Shown here one piece after another: positions 16,361 through 24,989 of a stretch of 34,866 nt of DNA (its first letter is position 1; each line of letters starts with the position of its first letter). The notes below the pieces were generated by a model, which was given only the letters and a program-made list of their open reading frames with translations, was not told the DNA's origin and ran no database searches. The stretch lies in contig JAQBOK010000304.1 in assembly GCA_028288085.1 (NCBI GenBank), positions 1-34,866 of the forward strand, read 5' to 3'. The stretch is from Mucilaginibacter sp. (lineage in GTDB: Bacteria; Bacteroidota; Bacteroidia; Sphingobacteriales; Sphingobacteriaceae). The position numbers and the translations under genes are program-made.

Positions 16361-17567
16361 GTGGATATTTATCGTATGCACAGCGTTGCTGGCGGCAGCC
16401 TGTTCGCCAAAAGTGCGCCCTGTTTCGGCCCCTGCAAAAAAAGAGAACCCTGTAAAAACAGAGCCTGAGAAGGCTTCTGCTAAACCGGGGGCGCAGCAGG
16501 TATCAACCATTGCTATGCTGCTGCCTTTTAATCTGGATAATTTGAATGCCGGGGCACAATACACCAGCGGTACTTTAAGCAGGGCCAATCTGTCCCTTGA
16601 TTATTATCAGGGGTTTAAACTTGCGCTGGATTCGCTGGCTGCAAAAGGATATAACTATAAACTACAGGTTTTTGATGCTAAAGATCAGCCTTCACAAGCG
16701 CATAGCTTTGCTTATAACCCTGCTATCCGCAGCAGTGACCTCATTGTAGGCCCGGTTTTTCCTGATGACCTGCACGATTTCACAAGCATTTTAACAGGTA
16801 CGGGGAAATCCATACCTACTGTTTCGCCATTATCGCCGGCAGCGCCCTCAACTATTAAAGACCAGGACCTGATCACCGTAGCTACTCCTCTCGAGTACCA
16901 TGCATGGGCGGCCGCGCAATATATCCAGGAACACTATAAGCCTAAAAAAATATTTATCCTTAAATCTGGTTTCAGCGAAGAAAATAATTATATCACCCCT
17001 TTAAAAAAGGGGACAGACAGTTTAAGCAAGAGAAAGACCAGGGTAATTACCGCTACCATTGTTCGCGGACAGATAAATAGTCTTATCCCGCAACTTTCTT
17101 TAACCGAAGAAAATATATTTGTGATAGCGGCAACCAACCAGCCCTTTTTGGTAGTAACGCTGCACTCACTGGATAGCCTGGCTAAAAAATATCCGATAAC
17201 TTTATTTGGTCATCCCAGCTGGGGGAAATTTTCTTATCTTAAACCTGATATTTTGCAGCGGCTAAAAACACATATTACCTCCACTGACCGGGTAGATTAT
17301 AAAGCGCCAGAAATAGTTGCGTTTATACGTAACTACAAGAAAGCCTATCACGTGGAGCCGAGTGAATATGCTTTAATGGGATTTGATGAGGGCCTGTACT
17401 TTGGCGGTTTACTGGAAGATAAAGATGGCCTTAAAAAATTGGATAAAACCGATTTCGCAGGGCTGCTCAATAATTATCACTTTGTAAAAAAACCGGGTAT
17501 AGGCTGGGTTAACACCCATGTAAACGTATTGAAATACAGCAACTTTGAGTTAAAAAAGGTAGAATGA
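16317..17567 (+). CDS. Periplasmic-binding-fold lipoprotein
   Basis: A 416-residue exported lipoprotein: hydrophobic signal [15 protein letters not shown] with the lipidated cysteine at about residue 29, then a low-complexity Pro/Lys/Ala linker (to about 60). The body is a type I periplasmic-binding fold, with strand-turn [10 protein letters not shown] (about 62-71), [24 protein letters not shown] and YALMGFDEG. Relatives next to guaA in Bacteroidota are often annotated as ABC-transporter substrate-binding or LysM proteins; no LysM is present here. The start lies inside guaA and the stop overlaps the next gene (ATGA), so all three are probably co-translated. The ligand is unknown. An internal TTG (16347) is a possible later start. 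Confidence 0.82.
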   Translation: MTSVRNHLLQLSGNKWIFIVCTALLAAACSPKVRPVSAPAKKENPVKTEPEKASAKPGAQQVSTIAMLLPFNLDNLNAGAQYTSGTLSRANLSLDYYQGFKLALDSLAAKGYNYKLQVFDAKDQPSQAHSFAYNPAIRSSDLIVGPVFPDDLHDFTSILTGTGKSIPTVSPLSPAAPSTIKDQDLITVATPLEYHAWAAAQYIQEHYKPKKIFILKSGFSEENNYITPLKKGTDSLSKRKTRVITATIVRGQINSLIPQLSLTEENIFVIAATNQPFLVVTLHSLDSLAKKYPITLFGHPSWGKFSYLKPDILQRLKTHITSTDRVDYKAPEIVAFIRNYKKAYHVEPSEYALMGFDEGLYFGGLLEDKDGLKKLDKTDFAGLLNNYHFVKKPGIGWVNTHVNVLKYSNFELKKVE

Positions 17568-18730
17568 AGGCATTAAATCAACTTAAAACGTTTCAGCGAA
17601 TTTTGGGTAATTACCCTGCCGAAACGCCTTTAGGTAAGTTTTTGCCTGGCTTTTATCGCCAAAATAAGCAAATGGGCTCAACCGACCGGAAGGTAGCAAG
17701 CCGGCTTATTTACAATTATTTCCGTTTGGGCAAAGCACTATTCAATACCCTAACAGAGGAGCGGTTGATGGTGGCCGAGTTTTTGTGTAACAGCCAAACC
17801 AATTCATTTTTACAGCATTTTAAACCTGAATGGGCCTTATGTGTAGGCTTTGATATTGATGAAAAGCTGAAACTGGTTAAAACTGCTTTTCCTGATTTTA
17901 AGCTGGAGGAAGTATTTCCATGGTCGGCCAATATTTCAAATGGCATTGATAAGGATTCGTTTTTGAAGTCTTTTTTCGTTCAGCCCGATCTGTTTATTCG
18001 TGTTCGAAAAGGCTTTGACCAGCATGTGAAAGCTATACTCTTCAAAGCGGAAGTTGTTTTTAAGGATGAGGGCAACGGGTGCCTGGCATTGCCTAATGGT
18101 ACGCGGCTGGAAAATATTTTTCCGCAGCAAAACTGGTTCGAAGTGCAGGACCTGTCGTCGCAGCAAACGGCACAATACTTTAAACCACAAAAATGGGAAG
18201 CCTGGTGGGATGCCTGTGCGGCGTCGGGTGGCAAGTCGCTCCTTTTACATGAGCAACAGCCTGATCTGAAACTTGTGGTATCTGATATCCGCGAATCCAT
18301 CCTTTCTAATCTCGATGAGCGGTTTCAGCAAGCCGGGTTGATCAAATACCAGAAAAAATTGCTCGATCTTACCGGGAACGTGGACCCTGAACTGCATGAT
18401 TATGCTTTTGACGGCATTATACTTGATGCCCCCTGCAGTGGTTCGGGTACCTGGGGCCGCACACCAGAAATGATAAGCCAGTTTCAATCTCAAAAGATAG
18501 AGTTCTTTCAGCGCCTGCAGCAAACCATAGCTGCCAACGTGGTTAAATACCTTAAACCTGGCAAACCGCTGATCTACATCACTTGCTCGGCCTTTAGAGC
18601 TGAGAATGAAGACGCGGTTAATTTTATGGTGAAGGAGTTGGGGATGAAAGTTGAGGAGCAGGCTATTTTAAAAGGATATGGAAATAAGGCGGATACGATG
18701 TTTGTGGCCAGATTAATAAGCCCCCTCTAA
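17564..18730 (+). CDS. RsmB/NOP family RNA (cytosine-5) methyltransferase
   Basis: A 388-residue SAM-dependent enzyme that should methylate C5 of a cytosine in rRNA or tRNA. The N-terminal 130 residues are a helical NusB-like region (TDRKVASRLIYNYFRLG). The SAM-binding start is DACAASGGKSLLL (216-228). The conserved motif IV is LDAPCSGSGTWGR (287-299) with C291, and motif VI is YITCSAFRAENED (338-350) with catalytic C341. It overlaps the lipoprotein stop by four bases (ATGA). The exact target base (for example 16S C967) cannot be told from the sequence. Confidence 0.9.
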   Translation: MKALNQLKTFQRILGNYPAETPLGKFLPGFYRQNKQMGSTDRKVASRLIYNYFRLGKALFNTLTEERLMVAEFLCNSQTNSFLQHFKPEWALCVGFDIDEKLKLVKTAFPDFKLEEVFPWSANISNGIDKDSFLKSFFVQPDLFIRVRKGFDQHVKAILFKAEVVFKDEGNGCLALPNGTRLENIFPQQNWFEVQDLSSQQTAQYFKPQKWEAWWDACAASGGKSLLLHEQQPDLKLVVSDIRESILSNLDERFQQAGLIKYQKKLLDLTGNVDPELHDYAFDGIILDAPCSGSGTWGRTPEMISQFQSQKIEFFQRLQQTIAANVVKYLKPGKPLIYITCSAFRAENEDAVNFMVKELGMKVEEQAILKGYGNKADTMFVARLISPL

Positions 18731-18812
18731 ACGGCGAAAGCCCTCATGAACACCTTAAAAGAACCAATGATGTTGTGAATAATCTCCCCGGTAGGAGAGA
18801 CTTTTTAACAGT
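18718..18812 (+). repeat. Remnant of a dispersed Bacteroidota intergenic repeat (tentative)
   Basis: AGCCCCCTCTAAA just at the methyltransferase stop and TCTCCCCGGTAGGAGAGACT (18783-18802) look like the two ends of a palindromic C/T-rich element that I recall as frequent between genes in Sphingobacteriaceae. The second part forms a TCTCC/GGAGA hairpin followed by five T's, so it could also end the guaA operon transcript. Copy number cannot be checked here. Confidence 0.4.
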
Positions 18813-19182
18813 GAAATACATTGGCAAGAATGAGGAACTCCTAAATTTTTTGACAGAAGAAAAAATCAACATATTAGATGCGGAAATAAGCAGGTTTGAT
18901 ATTTATTATGAAGATTATCAATTAAAAATTGATGTTTACATGACCTTAACAAAAAATCACTTCCAAAATGACCGAGAGTTAAAATTACAATTTCAGAATA
19001 TAACTGAATATTGTTTGTATCATAACTACGATCACCATTTTTACTGTATAACAAATTATAAATTTTTTAAGGGTGATAAGGGTTTCTACATTAGCTTCGA
19101 CCCTTATGAAGAAATTTCAGATATACAACCTGAAGACAATGATTTTATTATATCAAAAGAAATTGAAGGCTCTTTTTTATAA
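18775..19182 (+). CDS. Uncharacterised acidic protein
   Basis: A 135-codon open frame whose product I do not recognise. It is acidic, rich in Phe, Tyr and Asp, with strand-like segments such as EISRFDIYYEDYQLKIDVYMTL and HHFYCITNYKFFKG followed by FYISFDPYEE. There is no signal or membrane helix; the composition resembles small single-domain immunity-type or DUF proteins, which is only an impression. The start is doubtful: the frame opens with GTG, there is no in-frame ATG until residue 55, and the first 12 codons lie in repeat-like sequence. The gene may begin at an internal TTG or be a 5'-truncated relic. Confidence 0.5.
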   Translation: MNNLPGRRDFLTVKYIGKNEELLNFLTEEKINILDAEISRFDIYYEDYQLKIDVYMTLTKNHFQNDRELKLQFQNITEYCLYHNYDHHFYCITNYKFFKGDKGFYISFDPYEEISDIQPEDNDFIISKEIEGSFL

Positions 19183-19232
19183 TTTCTCCACCACACATTC
19201 AAAAGTCAACGCTAAACCTGGCAAAGCCCGAT

Positions 19233-19469
19233 TTAATTATTCACATAAGCAGGGGTATACAGCATTTTGGATTTAGTTTCGGTTACTATACATCTTGCAT
19301 TCATATTCAGTACAGAAACCAGTGGCTTATGGCAACAGTGACATATATGAGTTTTCTCCATATTTTCTGCAGTCATAGGAATACGAAGTTCTACCATCAA
19401 TCGGTAAACTGAAAACTGGCATTGCATATTCATGCAATACAAAAAATAAAGGTTAGCTGGCTTTTTCAT
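19233..19469 (-). CDS. Small cysteine-pair protein of unknown function
   Basis: A 78-residue protein starting MKKPANLYFLYCMNMQCQF. It has a CxxxxC pair near residues 12-17 and CHCC near residues 43-46, which together could bind zinc. The middle, YRLMVELRIPMTAENMEKTHI, looks structured. I think I have seen similar small proteins in Sphingobacteriaceae but cannot name a family. The ATG at 19469 gives the natural MKKP start; an earlier frame start at 19487 would add six residues. The 145 bp upstream, between this gene and marC, hold only a short GGTGC/GCACC hairpin at 19586-19601. Confidence 0.55.
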   Translation of the reverse strand: MKKPANLYFLYCMNMQCQFSVYRLMVELRIPMTAENMEKTHICHCCHKPLVSVLNMNARCIVTETKSKMLYTPAYVNN

Positions 19470-19614
19470 GATGTGTCTATTTAACAAATCAAAATTGCCA
19501 GGTTGAAGGCATATGAGATATAGACCAGACTATGAAAATATTGTAATAGTTTAGTTGACAAATATTTTTCTTAACAGGTGTATACGGTGCGGGGCTGCAC
19601 CTTCATTTGCACAT

Positions 19615-20187
19615 TTACAGGTGCGTATTACTCCTGAACAATTTGATCGCTATTGCCAGCAAAATAATGCCGAACGCTTTGCGTAAGATGCTTAGGCCGG
19701 TTTGCCCGAGTAATTTTTCAAGCCATTTTACATTTTTCAGCACGAGGTAAACGAATAAGGTATTCAGCACAATACCTACAACAATGTTTTGGGTTTGATA
19801 TTGCGTTTTTAATGAGAGCAGTGTGGTCATAGTACCGGCACCCGCTATCAACGGGAAAGCCAATGGCACAATGGATATGGTTTGCGGGGTGATTTCTTCC
19901 TTAAAAAAACGGACGCCTAATATCATTTCCATGGCAATAATAAAAATAACGAGCGAGCCTGCAATAGCGAATGAGGAAACATCCAGCCCAATAATATCGA
20001 GCAGTCCTTTCCCGGCAAATAAAAAACCTACCATCAGAACGAGTACAGCTATAGATGCCTTTTCAGATTGGATATGCCCGGCACGTTGCCGCATCTCAAT
20101 AATTACCGGGATTGCGCCCAGTATATCGATAATGGCAAACAGAATCATCGTTACCGATATGATCTCTTTTAAAATGAACGGTTGCAT
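19615..20187 (-). CDS. MarC family integral membrane protein
   Basis: A 190-residue protein with six predicted membrane helices and the MarC-family signatures MILFAIIDILGAIPVI (about 14-29), GSLVIFIIAMEMILG (77-91) and SIVPLAFPLIAGAGTMTTLL (105-124). The internal pseudo-repeat of PxxxG and PLxxGPG type is typical of the family. Despite its name the family is not clearly linked to antibiotic resistance; transport is assumed. It starts four bases after the MFS gene stop codon on the same strand, so the two are co-transcribed. Confidence 0.9.
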   Translation of the reverse strand: MQPFILKEIISVTMILFAIIDILGAIPVIIEMRQRAGHIQSEKASIAVLVLMVGFLFAGKGLLDIIGLDVSSFAIAGSLVIFIIAMEMILGVRFFKEEITPQTISIVPLAFPLIAGAGTMTTLLSLKTQYQTQNIVVGIVLNTLFVYLVLKNVKWLEKLLGQTGLSILRKAFGIILLAIAIKLFRSNTHL

Positions 20188-20191
20188 AGGT

Positions 20192-21361
20192 TTAATTTTG
20201 TTCCTTTGAGTGCAGGCGCAATGTAAACAACAAAGCTATCAAAATATATCCTGCCGATAAAAAGAATATCGCGTGTACCGATATTCCGGCTATCAATCCG
20301 GCTGTTAACGGTCCAAATATTTGACCCAAAGATGCGTATGACTGGTTAATGCCAAGCACCTTACCTTGTTCTGTTTTTGCGTTATGATTTGCTATAATGG
20401 AATTAAGCATAGGGTTGCGAAGCCCATTGAACAAGCCATAAACCACCAGGCAAATAGCGAATATCAAAAAGCCCTGTGCAAACCCGGTAAGCAACATGGC
20501 TGCAAAGCAAAATATAGTGGAGAGTGTTAAAATGAGTGTTCTTGACGAAACCAACTTGGTTACCGCAGGTACGCCCAGTTGTGCAATAATACCCACTATA
20601 GCGAAACAGGCAAAAAACCACCCCATAGTAGTGGTATTTATCTTTAGTAAATCAATACTAAAAGTTTGAAAACCAATAATCATGGTAAACTGCGCCATGG
20701 TGAGCAAAAACCCGGTAAATATAGCTGTACCTATTATGGGTTTTTTCAATATGGTAAACAACGACATAAAGGTATCGGCATAGCGGTTTACGTCTTCTAT
20801 TTTTTTTCCTTCGGTATTTGTTTCTTTTAAGAACAGGATAGAACTTAATACGCCTAATAGCGAGATGCCTGCCGCGAAATAAAAAGGCACCTGCAAGCCA
20901 TAATTACTGAGTACCCCACCAATGGCGGGCCCCATTACAAAACCGAATGCAAATGAGGAGCCTAGTATGCCGAAATTTTTTGCCCGTTCAGCAGGTGTTG
21001 AGCTGTCTGATACCATGGCCTGTGCTACCGAAATATTGCCACCAGTTAGACCGTCCAGTATCCGGGCGGCAAACAGGATGATGAGGCTGCGCGCTTCGGC
21101 AAACATAATAAAGGATATGCAGGTGCCCGCCAGGCTGAGGACGAGCAATGGCTTACGCCCGAATTTATCAGAAAGTGCGCCGAGCAAGGGCGTTGCAAAA
21201 AGTTGGGCCACAGAATAGGATGCCGTGAGCACCCCAAGCATTTGCTGCGTTAATCCAAACGTTTTGCCATAGTTATACAGCACCGGCAGAATAAGGCCAA
21301 AACCCAAAGAGTTAATAACGCAAATAAACACTAACACCCATAGGTTTTTATTGGCTTTCAT
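20192..21361 (-). CDS. MFS transporter, DHA1 (TetA-like) drug:H+ antiporter type
   Basis: A 389-residue 12-helix transporter. Motif A is GALSDKFGRK (61-70) between helices 2 and 3. The helix 4 region LDGLTGGNISVAQAMVSD (102-119) and helix 5 motif C-like stretch GSSFAFGFVMGPAIGGVLS (134-152) are as in TetA-type exporters. It should export a drug or small metabolite in exchange for protons; the substrate is unknown, and no antibiotic claim is made. It is the first gene of a pair with marC. The 200-bp region shared with the divergent kinase operon is very A/T-rich, with an ATA-repeat at about 21391-21404 and no clear promoter box. Confidence 0.9.
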   Translation of the reverse strand: MKANKNLWVLVFICVINSLGFGLILPVLYNYGKTFGLTQQMLGVLTASYSVAQLFATPLLGALSDKFGRKPLLVLSLAGTCISFIMFAEARSLIILFAARILDGLTGGNISVAQAMVSDSSTPAERAKNFGILGSSFAFGFVMGPAIGGVLSNYGLQVPFYFAAGISLLGVLSSILFLKETNTEGKKIEDVNRYADTFMSLFTILKKPIIGTAIFTGFLLTMAQFTMIIGFQTFSIDLLKINTTTMGWFFACFAIVGIIAQLGVPAVTKLVSSRTLILTLSTIFCFAAMLLTGFAQGFLIFAICLVVYGLFNGLRNPMLNSIIANHNAKTEQGKVLGINQSYASLGQIFGPLTAGLIAGISVHAIFFLSAGYILIALLFTLRLHSKEQN

Positions 21362-21561
21362 ATAAGGGTTTCCAAGTTATGGGATATTATAATAATAATA
21401 ATTTTTATGTTTTTAATAAATAATATAATACTCAAAAAACCGCAACAGAGCGTGTTTTCAAGTATAATAAATAATTATCATTAAATTTTATAGCATATGA
21501 CAAAACATAATTTAGGTATGCACGTAAAAGTGCTTGAATCTAAAGCAATTATAGCAACATT

Positions 21562-23124
21562 ATGAATGAAGTAAACACATCGGTTTTGGTAATTGATGAT
21601 GAGGAAATGGTTAGAGATAACATCGAAGACATCCTCATACCCTATAATCAATCAGAAGAGCAAGAAGATATTGACAATGCTTTTGATATATTATTTGGCA
21701 ATACTAAACCTTTGTTACAGACCCGAAAGCCAAGTATTCCTGAGTTTACCGTTGATAAAGCTTCAAACGGAATGGAGGGGCTTAAAAAGGTACGGCAGGC
21801 AATTGAGAGGGGTACTCCGTATGCTGTTATCTTTCTGGACATGCGCATGCCAGGCTGGAACGGGCTGGAAACTGCCGTTGAGATACGGAAGTATGATGTT
21901 AAAGCCGAGATCATTTTTATTACAGCCTACAGCGACCGCTCTATTGATGAAATTGTTGAACAGGCGGGGCAGAATGTAGGTTATCATTGTAAACCATACG
22001 CTCCTGAAGAGATTATTCAGCTGGCTACGAAGGCTGTTACTGATTATAACAAACTTCGCAATCTTGAAAAACTGATCGAATCGATCTCTTCTATCGGATT
22101 AAATAAAAATCAGCTCAACTCGCTGCTAAAAAATATATTGGAACAGCTTGCCGGTTCTTTAGATACGGATATGGCACTTATTGGCAAGTTAGATAAGGAT
22201 CTTCGATACGAAAAAATACTGTCTATTGGCGCTATAGAGGAACGAATAAACCTTGACGAACTTACCACAAGGGTAAGAAATGTTAAAATGGAAAAGGATG
22301 AGGTTATCCAACTGGACGAATTGGTGGTTGCCCGTTTGGATCATTATTATGTTTTTGCTGTATTGCAGAAAGTAGAAAAGCTGAAGACAGAAAAAATGTA
22401 TTTGTTAACCCTGTTTGTGCAAAATGCCGCACAGGCAATACGCAATGCAGAACTGTGTGAAAAGCTTATTCAAAAAGAAAAACTATCCGCAGTGGGCCAA
22501 GTGATCGGTATGGTAATGCATGACCTTCGCACCCCTATAAAAAACATCAAATTCATGACGGATATGATGCGTGAAGAAGGCGAAAAGCATGAATTGATCG
22601 ATATGATTGATCAGTCGGCAGAGCAGGCTTCAGGTATATTTGAAGATTTCCTGGATTTCATCAAAGAAATACCGGTACAAAAGAAACCGGTTGAGGTAAA
22701 TAAAATTACATCTGAAGCTATTGAACAGGCAAAAAGCAGGGATGGCTGGGCAAACATTACCATTAATTCCTACATACCCGATAACCTTTTTGTACCGGGC
22801 GACGCAAGCAAGCTCAGAAGGGTGCTAAGCAACCTGATTAATAATGCAGCGGATGTGTTGCACGATCATAAAATAACCGATCCTGCTATCAACATTTCGG
22901 CCTGGGTTGAAAATAAGAATTTAATGCTTGTCATTTGCGACAATGGGCCCGGTGTGCCACAGGAAATATCAACTACGCTGTTTGATCCCTTTGTAACAAA
23001 AGATAAAAATTGCGGAACAGGCCTTGGGCTGGCTATTGTGAAACAATATGTAAGTGCGCATGGAGGCGAAATTACAGTAACCAACAATAAAGGCGCCTTA
23101 TTTACAATCACCTTACCATTATAA
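21562..23124 (+). CDS. Receiver-linked soluble histidine kinase (REC-GAF-like-HisKA-HATPase)
   Basis: A 520-residue cytoplasmic kinase with its receiver at the N-terminus. REC residues visible are D12/D13, phospho-acceptor D93 in IFLDMRMPGWNG, T121 in TAYSDRS and K144 in CKPYAPEE. About 30 extra residues sit between the first helix and second strand (28-60, acidic, with DIDNAFDILFG). Residues 165-295 look like a GAF-type sensor. The kinase core has H320 in VMHDLRTP, the N box NLINNAADVL (424-433), D460 in DNGPGVP and GTGLGL (485-490). There is no membrane helix. The next gene, 10 bp downstream, is another kinase, so one may phosphorylate the other's receiver. Confidence 0.9.
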   Translation: MNEVNTSVLVIDDEEMVRDNIEDILIPYNQSEEQEDIDNAFDILFGNTKPLLQTRKPSIPEFTVDKASNGMEGLKKVRQAIERGTPYAVIFLDMRMPGWNGLETAVEIRKYDVKAEIIFITAYSDRSIDEIVEQAGQNVGYHCKPYAPEEIIQLATKAVTDYNKLRNLEKLIESISSIGLNKNQLNSLLKNILEQLAGSLDTDMALIGKLDKDLRYEKILSIGAIEERINLDELTTRVRNVKMEKDEVIQLDELVVARLDHYYVFAVLQKVEKLKTEKMYLLTLFVQNAAQAIRNAELCEKLIQKEKLSAVGQVIGMVMHDLRTPIKNIKFMTDMMREEGEKHELIDMIDQSAEQASGIFEDFLDFIKEIPVQKKPVEVNKITSEAIEQAKSRDGWANITINSYIPDNLFVPGDASKLRRVLSNLINNAADVLHDHKITDPAINISAWVENKNLMLVICDNGPGVPQEISTTLFDPFVTKDKNCGTGLGLAIVKQYVSAHGGEITVTNNKGALFTITLPL

Positions 23125-23134
23125 GTACAATAAA

Positions 23135-24895
23135 ATGATAGATGCTGCTTTAAAAGATGAAGCCACGAGTGCTGCACATTTAAACGGAACAGTGCAAAAA
23201 TACAATGCGCTATTTTCAATATCAAATACCGGTTCGTGGGAATATTTTCCGGCAACGGGTTTTATGGATTGTAACAGCATTCATTTCTCGATGCTTGGCA
23301 GGGACATAAAAGATTTTGATTTATCGGGCAAAAAAAACCTGGATGAAGTTTGGATAAAGTTACTTCACCAGGATGACAGGGCGGCGGCAGTAAGCCGGTT
23401 TATGAATTACATGGCCAACCCGGCCGGCATGTTTGAGAACTATTTTCGTATGAGACACGCCAATAATAGTTGGGTGTGGATCTGTTCAAGGGGTGGTTTC
23501 CTAAAGGATGAGATGGATAACCTTTCTAATAGTTTCGTTGGGATACATATTGATGTTACAAGTCAAAAGCAAGCGGAGGCAGATATTCAAAAGGAACGTA
23601 TGCTGCTGCGTACACTGATTGACAATTTACCCGGCACTATTTATGTAAAAGACGAAAAGGGCCGCAAAATTATCGCCAATAAAGCCGATGTTATTACTAT
23701 AGGCGCTAAATCAGAATCAGAAGTAATTGGTAAAACTGATCTCCAGCTTTTCCCGAATGAAATAGGGCTGAGAGGATATCAGAATGACATGGAAGTGTTG
23801 CATACCGGCGAAGCGATCTCAAATAAAGAAGAAGTTTTTTATGACAGTAGTGGTGAACAGCAATGGTTATCAACTTCAAAAGTTCCCATATTTGACGAGT
23901 ATGGAAAAGTTACCCGCATATTGGGTATTGGCCATAACATTACCGACAGAAAGCGCGCCGAAGAGGCCCTTAATGTTTTGAACAAGGAGTTAAACATTAA
24001 ATCGGCCGAATTAAGCAAGCAGGCTAAAGAACTAACAACGCTGAATGATCAGCTTATTCAGCAAAAAGAGCAGGAATTAGAAAAGGCCATTGCACAGGGT
24101 AAATTCGAGATTGCCTCAGAAGTATTGCATGATATAGGTAATGCACTGGTGGGTTTTGGCTCCTATTTAACCAGGATAAACAGGGTGGTAGAAAAAAACA
24201 ACCTGATAGGCATTAAAAATTTAAATCAATTTTTAAAAACGGAGCAAGTTCCAATAGGTAATGCTATTGGCGCTGATAAAGCTACGGCATTAGTATCCAT
24301 AACTGATGGGATAGCAAAAACCCAAGCAGATAATCAAAGAGAAGTGGGTACCTCAATCAGCGAGTTGTTAAATATAGTTTCGCATATACAAGAAATACTT
24401 AATATACAACGGCAATTTGTGAGAGGGCACAGCGGTTCGCATGAAAGGAAGCCCGTAAATATTCTTAATATTATTGAAGACTGCCGTTCCATGCTTTTTG
24501 CATCAATGGATAAAAAGGGGGTTAAGCTAAATATTAATATCAAACAGGGAAAATATGTTATAAAAGGCGACCATACCAAGCTGATGCAAGTGATGTTAAA
24601 CATCCTGAAAAATAGCCTGGAAGCAATAAATATGGAAAGCAGTGGTAAACATATTTCTATTTCCATGGAATCAACCAAAGAATTTATCTCGCTACAAATA
24701 GCTGATAGTGGCCAGGGCTTTGATGCAGAAACAAGCCGCCGATTTTTCGAGAGAGGTTTTACAACCAAAAAGAGCGGAACCGGACTGGGATTATACAATT
24801 GCAGGTCAATTGTTGAAAGTCACTCCGGCACGTTCGAGATCAACAGTGATGGGCCCGGTATGGGAGCCGTTACTTCAATAAAATTTGCTTTATAA
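23135..24895 (+). CDS. PAS-PAS soluble histidine kinase with atypical HDIGN box
   Basis: A 586-residue cytoplasmic kinase. There are two PAS domains (about 22-145, ending GIHIDVTSQKQAE, and 155-275, ending GIGHNITDRKRAEE), then a coiled coil (276-322). The phospho-acceptor helix carries H332 in EVLHDIGNALVG rather than the standard H-E/D-x-x-x-P, followed by an unusually long helical region (to about 430). The ATPase domain has N493 in NILKNSLEAI, D524 in ADSGQGF and GTGLGL (548-553). It lacks a receiver of its own, while the preceding gene encodes one. A terminator follows 22 bp after the stop codon, closing a two-gene operon. Confidence 0.9.
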   Translation: MIDAALKDEATSAAHLNGTVQKYNALFSISNTGSWEYFPATGFMDCNSIHFSMLGRDIKDFDLSGKKNLDEVWIKLLHQDDRAAAVSRFMNYMANPAGMFENYFRMRHANNSWVWICSRGGFLKDEMDNLSNSFVGIHIDVTSQKQAEADIQKERMLLRTLIDNLPGTIYVKDEKGRKIIANKADVITIGAKSESEVIGKTDLQLFPNEIGLRGYQNDMEVLHTGEAISNKEEVFYDSSGEQQWLSTSKVPIFDEYGKVTRILGIGHNITDRKRAEEALNVLNKELNIKSAELSKQAKELTTLNDQLIQQKEQELEKAIAQGKFEIASEVLHDIGNALVGFGSYLTRINRVVEKNNLIGIKNLNQFLKTEQVPIGNAIGADKATALVSITDGIAKTQADNQREVGTSISELLNIVSHIQEILNIQRQFVRGHSGSHERKPVNILNIIEDCRSMLFASMDKKGVKLNINIKQGKYVIKGDHTKLMQVMLNILKNSLEAINMESSGKHISISMESTKEFISLQIADSGQGFDAETSRRFFERGFTTKKSGTGLGLYNCRSIVESHSGTFEINSDGPGMGAVTSIKFAL

Positions 24896-24916
24896 AACCC
24901 TAACTATAGACAATGA

Positions 24917-24943
24917 AAAAGGCCCCGGTATTTGGGGCCTTTT
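24917..24943. terminator. Bidirectional intrinsic terminator
   Basis: A perfect 10-bp stem, AAAAGGCCCC (24917-24926) with GGGGCCTTTT (24934-24943), and a 7-base loop. T-rich sequence continues on both sides. It lies between the convergent kinase operon and the APC transporter gene and can serve both. Confidence 0.85.
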
Positions 24944-24989
24944 CATTTACTTATTTTTATTTTCCAATGGGTTTATTGCCCATTAAGTA

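Noticed and set aside
19586..19601. GGTGC/GCACC hairpin after marC as a terminator
   Set aside because: The stem is only five base pairs and no U-tract follows on the minus strand.
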